64,000 nt of DNA from Akkermansiaceae bacterium (GTDB lineage: Bacteria; Verrucomicrobiota; Verrucomicrobiia; Verrucomicrobiales; Akkermansiaceae). The translations under genes and the position numbers were made by a program. Positions 58,568-64,000 of the stretch are shown in pieces (position 1 is the first letter of the stretch; every line of letters starts with the position of its first letter). The DNA is taken from contig CAIZNN010000202.1 in NCBI GenBank assembly GCA_903934285.1, positions 1 to 64,000 on the forward strand, written 5' to 3'. The notes below the pieces were generated by a model that was not told the DNA's origin, searched no databases, and saw nothing but the letters and a program-made list of their open reading frames with translations.

Positions 58568-59431
58568 ATGTCCATCCCCACCCTGACCATCATCGGCGAA
58601 TCGATCAACGATTCGGTGCCTTCCACCCACAAATTTTTCGAGGCCAATGACCTGGTCGGCTTGCAAGAGCTGGCCGTGTCGCAGGACCTCGGTGGTGCCG
58701 GCTACATCGATGTCAACGTCGGCCCCCGCTCCGCGGAGTTTCTCGCCGAAATGGTGCGCCGCGTGCAAAGCGTCACCACCAAGCCGGTGTCCATCGACAC
58801 GCCTGATCCGGTGATGGCCGCGGCCGGGCTTAAAGCCTACGACCGCGCGCGAGCGGGTGGGCGGCTGCCGATTTTGAACTCCATTTCGCCGCTGCGCCTG
58901 GAGATGTTCGAGCTGGCGGGGATCATGCCGTTCATGCCGATATTGCTGGCGTCCGAGCGGGTGGAAAACGGCTGCTGCTGCGCCAACCACAGCGCCGAGG
59001 AAGTGTACCAGACCGCCTGCGAGTTGGTTGCCGAAGCAGCCAAGCACGGCATCCCCGTCGAGCATTGCATCATCGATCCGGCCATCTCGCCCATCGGCGC
59101 AGATTCCGACGGCCGCTTGCAATGCCTCATGGGCGCCATTCGCCTGATCCACGCCGATCCCGCCCTCAAGGGGGTTCACATGTCGGTAGGCCTGAGCAAT
59201 TTCAGCGTGATGCTGCCGCCCAAACGCGCCGACGGCTCGCCCACCAAAGGCCCGCTGGAAAGCGCCTTCCTCACCCTCGCGGTGCCACTGGGCATGGACC
59301 ACGTCATCGGCTCGGTCAAACGCAAATACGATTTCCTCCCGGCCGACCACCCCGCCATGCTCTGCGTCAACGACTGCCTGCAACTCGAAGGCCTCGACGT
59401 CATCATGCGCGTCCAGGAATACTACGCCTGA
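58568..59431 (+). CDS. Pterin-binding methyltransferase (AcsE/MtgA-like, DHPS superfamily)
   Basis: A 287-residue TIM-barrel protein of the pterin-binding family: [51 protein letters not shown], and [16 protein letters not shown]. These are the strand-end motifs of methyl-THF:corrinoid methyltransferases such as AcsE and the MetH pterin domain. The variants fit less well to folate-making DHPS. It would move the methyl group of methyl-THF onto a corrinoid protein, though no corrinoid protein is encoded here. It sits between metF and fhs, 29 bases before fhs. Confidence 0.82.
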   Translation: MSIPTLTIIGESINDSVPSTHKFFEANDLVGLQELAVSQDLGGAGYIDVNVGPRSAEFLAEMVRRVQSVTTKPVSIDTPDPVMAAAGLKAYDRARAGGRLPILNSISPLRLEMFELAGIMPFMPILLASERVENGCCCANHSAEEVYQTACELVAEAAKHGIPVEHCIIDPAISPIGADSDGRLQCLMGAIRLIHADPALKGVHMSVGLSNFSVMLPPKRADGSPTKGPLESAFLTLAVPLGMDHVIGSVKRKYDFLPADHPAMLCVNDCLQLEGLDVIMRVQEYYA

Positions 59432-59460
59432 ACCCTCCCTCCCTAACGAAATCTACCGTC

Positions 59461-61137
59461 ATGTCCCTATCCGATATTGAAATCGCCAGTGCGGCCAAGA
59501 TCCGGCCCATCACGGAAATTGCGGCGAAGCTGCATATCCCCGATGACGACCTCGAACTCTACGGCAAGTACAAGGCCAAAATCTCGCTCGACTACTTCCG
59601 CTCGCTGGAACACGCCCCGGCCGGCAAGCTCATCCTGGTGACGGCCATCAACCCGACCCCAGCCGGAGAAGGCAAGACCACCACCAGCGTGGGACTGGGC
59701 GACGCGCTCAACCGCATAGGCAAGCGCACCGTGATCTGTCTGCGCGAGCCGTCACTCGGTCCGTGCTTCGGCGTCAAGGGTGGCGCGGCGGGCGGTGGCT
59801 ATGCGCAAGTGATCCCGATGGAGGACATCAACCTCCACTTCACCGGCGACTTCCACGCCATCGGTGCCGCGCACAATCTGCTCTCTGCGATGCTCGACAA
59901 CCATCTCACCCATGGCAACGTGCTCAACATTGACGTCAACCGGATCACTTGGCGCCGCGTCGTGGATATGAACGACCGCGCCCTGCGCGACATTGTGCTC
60001 GGCCTCGGCGGCAGCGCCAACGGCACGCCGCGGGAATCCGGCTACGACATCACCGTCGCCTCCGAAGTGATGGCCATTTTCTGTCTATCCGAGTCGCTCA
60101 AGGAGCTGCGGGAACGCCTCGGCAAGATCGTCGTCGCTTACACCCGCGACAAGAAGCCCGTCACCGCCGCCGACCTCAAGGCCCACGGTGCGATGACCGT
60201 CCTGCTCAAGGATGCGCTCAAGCCCAATCTGGTGCAAACTCTGGAAGGCACCCCGGCGTTTGTGCACGGCGGGCCGTTCGCCAATATCGCCCACGGCTGC
60301 AACAGCGTGCTCGCCACCAAACTCGGCATGCGCCTCGCCGATTACACCGTCACCGAAGCCGGCTTCGGCGCCGACCTCGGCGCGGAAAAATTCCTCGATA
60401 TCAAGTGCCGCAAAGCCGGCATCCAGCCGAGTGTGGTGGTCATCGTGGCCACCGTGCGCGCGCTTAAGATGCACGGCGGGGTACTCAAGGCCGACCTCGG
60501 CAAGCCCAATCCGGCCGCTGTCGAGAAAGGCATCGAGAATCTGGAGAAACATCTCGAGAACATCCGGATGTATAACCTGCCGGCCGTCGTCGCGATCAAT
60601 CATTTCACCACCGACACCGACGAGGAAGTCGCCGTCATCGAACGCCATTGCCAAACCCTCGGCGTGCGCGCGATCAAGGCCGACCACTGGGCGCGTGGTG
60701 GTGCCGGGGCGGAAGACCTCGCCCGCGCGGTCGTCGCGCTGGCGGACCAACCGGCCGCTAACAATTTCCAATTCCTCTACACCGACGAGATGAGCCTGTG
60801 GAATAAAGTCCGCGCCGTGGCCCAGAACATCTACGGTGCCGACAACATCATGGCCGACGTGAAAATCCGGCAGAAGTTCAAGGACTTCGAGGCTGCCGGC
60901 CATGGTCATCTGCCGGTGTGCATGGCCAAAACCCAATACTCGCTTTCCACCGACCCGGCCTTGCTCGGGCGCCCGAAAAACTTTGATGTGCAGATCCGCG
61001 ATGTGAAACTCAGCGCCGGCGCCGGGTTCATCGTCGTGCTGACCGGGGACATCATGACCATGCCCGGCCTGCCCAAGGCACCCTCTGCCGAAATCATAGA
61101 CATCAACGAAGACGGCAAGATCGTCGGTTTGTTCTGA
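59461..61137 (+). CDS. fhs: Formate-tetrahydrofolate ligase
   Basis: A 558-residue ATP-dependent ligase making 10-formyl-THF from formate. P-loop-like [18 protein letters not shown], the formyl-phosphate/folate region [20 protein letters not shown] and [20 protein letters not shown], and [19 protein letters not shown] are all present. Length is typical (about 557). It is the entry of formate into folate one-carbon metabolism, used in acetogenesis, formate assimilation or purine supply. Its stop overlaps the start of the transporter gene (TGATG). Confidence 0.97.
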   Translation: MSLSDIEIASAAKIRPITEIAAKLHIPDDDLELYGKYKAKISLDYFRSLEHAPAGKLILVTAINPTPAGEGKTTTSVGLGDALNRIGKRTVICLREPSLGPCFGVKGGAAGGGYAQVIPMEDINLHFTGDFHAIGAAHNLLSAMLDNHLTHGNVLNIDVNRITWRRVVDMNDRALRDIVLGLGGSANGTPRESGYDITVASEVMAIFCLSESLKELRERLGKIVVAYTRDKKPVTAADLKAHGAMTVLLKDALKPNLVQTLEGTPAFVHGGPFANIAHGCNSVLATKLGMRLADYTVTEAGFGADLGAEKFLDIKCRKAGIQPSVVVIVATVRALKMHGGVLKADLGKPNPAAVEKGIENLEKHLENIRMYNLPAVVAINHFTTDTDEEVAVIERHCQTLGVRAIKADHWARGGAGAEDLARAVVALADQPAANNFQFLYTDEMSLWNKVRAVAQNIYGADNIMADVKIRQKFKDFEAAGHGHLPVCMAKTQYSLSTDPALLGRPKNFDVQIRDVKLSAGAGFIVVLTGDIMTMPGLPKAPSAEIIDINEDGKIVGLF

Positions 61138-62390
61138 TGCCGGCCACGCCCCATCCCCACCCCGGCTACCGCTGGCTCATAGCCGGCATGGGCACCTTGC
61201 TGCAACTGTGCCTCGGCTCGGTGTATGCTTGGAGCTATTTCCAGAAACCGCTCGTCGAAGCATACGGCTGGCGCAACACCCAGGTGGCTTGGGCGTTCAG
61301 TCTCGCCATCGGGTTTCTCGGCATCTCGGCTGCGGTCGGCGGCGTGTTGTTGCCAAAATTCGGCCCGCGCAAACTCGCCACGGTTGGCAGCTTGTTGTTC
61401 GGTTCCGGCTACTTGCTCGCGGCAGTGGCGTTGCACATCAAATCGCTGCCGCTGTTGTGGCTCGGCTATGGGGTGGTGGGCGGCATCGGGCTGGGCCTCG
61501 GCTACGTCATTCCGGTGGCGACCGCCGCCAAATGGTTCCCCGACAAAAAAGGCCTGGTCACCGGCATGGTCGTGATGGGCTTTGGCTTCGGCGCGCTGCT
61601 GATGAGCAAAGTCGTGGCGCCGGCCCTCAACACCGCCTTCCCTAACCAACTTCCGAGCGTCTTTGCCGGCATCGGGGTGATCCTCGGCCTGACGAGTTTG
61701 CTGGCGGCGGGATTCATGCGCAACCCCCCGGCCGCCACGGCGGCGGTGGTGGGTGGGGAAAAGGCCTGGCCGCGGCTCCTCTCCCGGCAATTCGCGCTGA
61801 TGTGGTTGGTGTTTTTCTGCAACATCGTCGCCGGCATCGCCATCATCAGCTTCCAGTCGCCGCTGTTGCAGGATTTGTGGAAAAACATCAATCCGCTGCT
61901 GGCACCGGCCACGCTGGCGACCTATGGCGCGACCTTGATCGCGGTTAGTTCCGTCTTCAACGGCCTGGGTCGCTTCTCGTGGGGTGGCTTGTCCGACCGC
62001 CTCGGCCAGATCCACACCTTCCGCCTCATGCTCGGCACCCAGGTCATCGCGTTCATCGCGTTGATGTCGGTGGGCAACCCGTGGTTGTTTGGCGCGCTCA
62101 TCTGTTACATCCTGCTCTGCTATGGCGGCGGCTTCGGGGTCATGCCCTCGTTCGTCCTCAACACCTTTGGCCCGCGGCTCATGCCCGTGCTCTACGGTTG
62201 CATCCTGACCGCCTGGTCCGCCGCCGGCATCGTCGGCCCGCAAGTCATCGCCTGGCTGAAGGACCGCTACGGCCCGCAAGCGTCCGGCTATGCCTTCGCC
62301 CTCGGCGCCGGACTGCTCGCGCTGGGATTTTTGCTGTCGTTGCTTTTGACTGTTGCCAAGCCCGGTGATTCATCATCCGCACATGGCTGA
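61137..62390 (+). CDS. OFA-family MFS transporter (oxalate/formate antiporter type)
   Basis: A 417-residue MFS protein with 12 helices. The start GYRWLIAGMGTLLQLCLGSV YAWS is characteristic of the OFA family (OxlT group), as are helices with GVVGGIGLGLGYVIPVATAA KWFPDKKG and CYGGGFGVMPSFVLNTFG. The one-base overlap with fhs and position inside a folate one-carbon operon make formate, or another small carboxylate, the probable substrate. Other OFA members carry pyruvate or lactate, so this needs a test. Its end overlaps the next gene by eight bases. Confidence 0.85.
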   Translation: MPATPHPHPGYRWLIAGMGTLLQLCLGSVYAWSYFQKPLVEAYGWRNTQVAWAFSLAIGFLGISAAVGGVLLPKFGPRKLATVGSLLFGSGYLLAAVALHIKSLPLLWLGYGVVGGIGLGLGYVIPVATAAKWFPDKKGLVTGMVVMGFGFGALLMSKVVAPALNTAFPNQLPSVFAGIGVILGLTSLLAAGFMRNPPAATAAVVGGEKAWPRLLSRQFALMWLVFFCNIVAGIAIISFQSPLLQDLWKNINPLLAPATLATYGATLIAVSSVFNGLGRFSWGGLSDRLGQIHTFRLMLGTQVIAFIALMSVGNPWLFGALICYILLCYGGGFGVMPSFVLNTFGPRLMPVLYGCILTAWSAAGIVGPQVIAWLKDRYGPQASGYAFALGAGLLALGFLLSLLLTVAKPGDSSSAHG

Positions 62391-64000
62391 TTTTCTAACA
62401 ACACTGCGGTCCCAGCCGTTGCTCTGCGACGGCGCGATGGGCTCGTATTTATTCGAGTTGACCGGGCGGCTTTCGGAATCCAACCACGTTTACGAGGCGT
62501 TCAACCTCGAACAACCGGAACTCATCCGGAAAGTCCACCTCGCCTACCTCAGTGCCGGGGCGCAGTGCCTCAAAACCAATACCTTCGGCGCCAACCGCCA
62601 GCAGTTGGCGCAATTCGGCCTCGCCGGCAAGGATGCCGCCGTCAACCGCGCCGGCGTGGACATCGCCCGCGCCGCGATCGCCGAATTCCAGACCCGGCGC
62701 GGCGAGGCCGGTCCATTTTTCGTGCTGGCCTCGGTCGGGCCGGCGGCCACGGCGGAGGCCGTGGCGGAATGCTATCGCGAACAACTTGAAACCCTCATCG
62801 CCGCCGGCGCCGATGCGCTGCTGCTCGAGACGTTCAATTCGCTGCCGCAACTCGAGTGGCTCATCGGCCTCATCCGCTCGCTGCCTAATGCCCCGCCGGT
62901 CATCGCCGAAATGACCCTCCGCTCCGGCAGCGCCGGGCAGGCACTCGACCCCGACCCCGTCACCTTCGTCAACCGCATGGCCGCGCTCGGTGTGGCCGTC
63001 GCTGGCGTCAATTGCTGTGCGCCGTGGGACGCCGATGCGTTCGTCGATGCGGTCAAGGACGCCGCGCCGGTCCGCAGCGGAGTGATGCAGTTGGTCGTGA
63101 TGCCTAACGCCGCCGGCTTCCAGCGCATCGGCAACCGCCTCATGACTTCCGTCAACCCGGAGTTTGCCGGCAAGATGGCCCGCAATTTGTCGGATCGCGG
63201 GGTGCGTTTGCTCGGCGGGTGTTGCGAAATGCATCCGCCGCACATCCAGGAGATGCACAACTACCTCCAATCCCGCCATGTCGCCGCTCGGGTCGCTTCG
63301 CTGCAGCTCACAACCACCCTGCCGCCCGTTGCCGACACGGAGAAATCGCTCAATGGCGGATTTTCCCGCAAACTCAAGAGCGGCCAATTCGTGGTCAGCA
63401 TGGAGGCGCTGCCGCCGCGTGGCACCGACCCGAGGATCATCCGCAACAAGGTGGATTTCATCGCCCAACTGGCGGCCAGCGGCTTGGTTGATGCGGTGGA
63501 TTTCACCGATGGATCGCGGGGCATCCCGCTGATTTCACCCGGCGATTTCATTCACCTGATCCGCGCAACCCTCAACTGGAACGCCGCGACGGGCGATGCG
63601 TTGGAACTCATCCCGCATTTCACCGGCCGTGACCTCAACGTCATGGGCGTGCAAAGCCGCTTGGTCGGCCTTCACGCCAATCGCATCCACAACGTGCTCT
63701 TCGTCACCGGCGATCCTCCCAAAATGTCGCCCAGCTACCCGCGCTCGGCCGCCGTGTTTGACCTGGATTCCATCGCCATGATCCGCCTCACCCATGCCTG
63801 CTTGAATGCCGGGGTGGATTTCGGCGGCGTCGCGCTGGGCAAGCACCCCGACCCGCGCACCCATTTCACCATCGGCGCGGGCGTGGAACTGGAAGCGCCC
63901 GACATGCGCCGCGAGTTGTCGCGCTTGCAGCAGAAAATCGATAACGGCGTGGATTACATCATGACCCAGCCCGCCTTTCACCACGCCCCGCTGGCGGCAT
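62383..64000 (+). CDS. Bifunctional homocysteine S-methyltransferase/MTHFR (partial, runs off right edge)
   Basis: An open frame from ATG at 62383 to the window end, 539 codons without a stop. Residues 1-300 are a BHMT-type homocysteine methyltransferase: LLCDGAMGSYLFE, TNTFGANRQQL, and the zinc-binding GVNCCAPWD and LLGGCCEMHPPH with three Cys. Residues about 320-539 are the start of a second MetF-type barrel: VVSMEALPPRGTDPR, VDFTDGSRG, NVLFVTGDPPKMS. This HMT-MetF fusion makes methyl-THF and methylates homocysteine to methionine. It is the second methylenetetrahydrofolate reductase of the operon. The C-terminus is outside the window. Confidence 0.92.
   Translation, partial: MADFLTTLRSQPLLCDGAMGSYLFELTGRLSESNHVYEAFNLEQPELIRKVHLAYLSAGAQCLKTNTFGANRQQLAQFGLAGKDAAVNRAGVDIARAAIAEFQTRRGEAGPFFVLASVGPAATAEAVAECYREQLETLIAAGADALLLETFNSLPQLEWLIGLIRSLPNAPPVIAEMTLRSGSAGQALDPDPVTFVNRMAALGVAVAGVNCCAPWDADAFVDAVKDAAPVRSGVMQLVVMPNAAGFQRIGNRLMTSVNPEFAGKMARNLSDRGVRLLGGCCEMHPPHIQEMHNYLQSRHVAARVASLQLTTTLPPVADTEKSLNGGFSRKLKSGQFVVSMEALPPRGTDPRIIRNKVDFIAQLAASGLVDAVDFTDGSRGIPLISPGDFIHLIRATLNWNAATGDALELIPHFTGRDLNVMGVQSRLVGLHANRIHNVLFVTGDPPKMSPSYPRSAAVFDLDSIAMIRLTHACLNAGVDFGGVALGKHPDPRTHFTIGAGVELEAPDMRRELSRLQQKIDNGVDYIMTQPAFHHAPLAA

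Overview
The window looks like a chromosomal segment of a high-GC, Gram-negative, heterotrophic bacterium, most likely of the Verrucomicrobiota/PVC group. Outer-membrane and lipid A genes (lpxA, an LptF/G-type permease), menaquinone synthesis (menA), a secreted GH2 beta-galactosidase with an inserted LamG domain, a CAP-domain protein ending in a DPDHDG-type calcium-binding tail, and a YXWGXW/DUF6600-like lipoprotein together suggest this. The placement is inferred from gene families, not from a marker-gene tree. I see no rRNA, tRNA, CRISPR array, transposase or prophage.

Layout. 0-10 kb: cardiolipin synthase, a TerC-family membrane protein, hflKC, an ABC-2 exporter pair, nagA, and a secreted protein with a degenerate Lon-like domain. 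10-20 kb: hot-dog thioesterase, sodium/solute symporter, menA, argA, and a zinc-finger protein overlapping a two-gene RND efflux operon. 20-26 kb: an orphan receiver, an OmpR/histidine-kinase pair, and an LtaS/OpgB-like sulfatase-fold enzyme followed by a small methyltransferase. 25.7-26.8 kb is a decay zone: an intact ribbon-helix-helix antitoxin, a brnT toxin broken by an in-frame TAG, and a Mut7-C RNase remnant with an in-frame TGA. 27-36 kb: Tat-exported SOD, trpE-trpG separated by a large hairpin, transaldolase, MBL hydrolase and beta-galactosidase. 36-45 kb: repeat-rich lipoprotein, winged-helix regulator, hypothetical protein, LptF/G-like permease, lpxA, tryptophanase and ROK kinase. 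45-48 kb: a UvrD-type helicase carrying an internal DEDDh exonuclease, bracketed by two imperfect copies of an ~80-bp direct repeat. 48-57 kb: CAP-domain protein, ilvB-ilvN and polA.

57-64 kb is a tight one-carbon operon. It holds a MetF fused to the Cys-rich MTHFR_C domain, a pterin-binding methyltransferase, formate-tetrahydrofolate ligase, an OFA-type MFS transporter and a homocysteine methyltransferase/MTHFR fusion that runs off the right edge. Together these could take formate to methyl-THF and on to methionine. They amount to the methyl branch of a Wood-Ljungdahl-like route, with no CODH/ACS in view.

A second theme is dispersed palindromic repeats. At least four families (A-D) plus the flanking repeat E occur between genes. 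Family A, a double hairpin, also sits in frame inside polA and the RND pump gene. Short tandem repeats encode low-complexity tails in several proteins. The genome also shows a strong local sequence bias: nearly all TTAG words are preceded by G (GTTAG/CTAAC).
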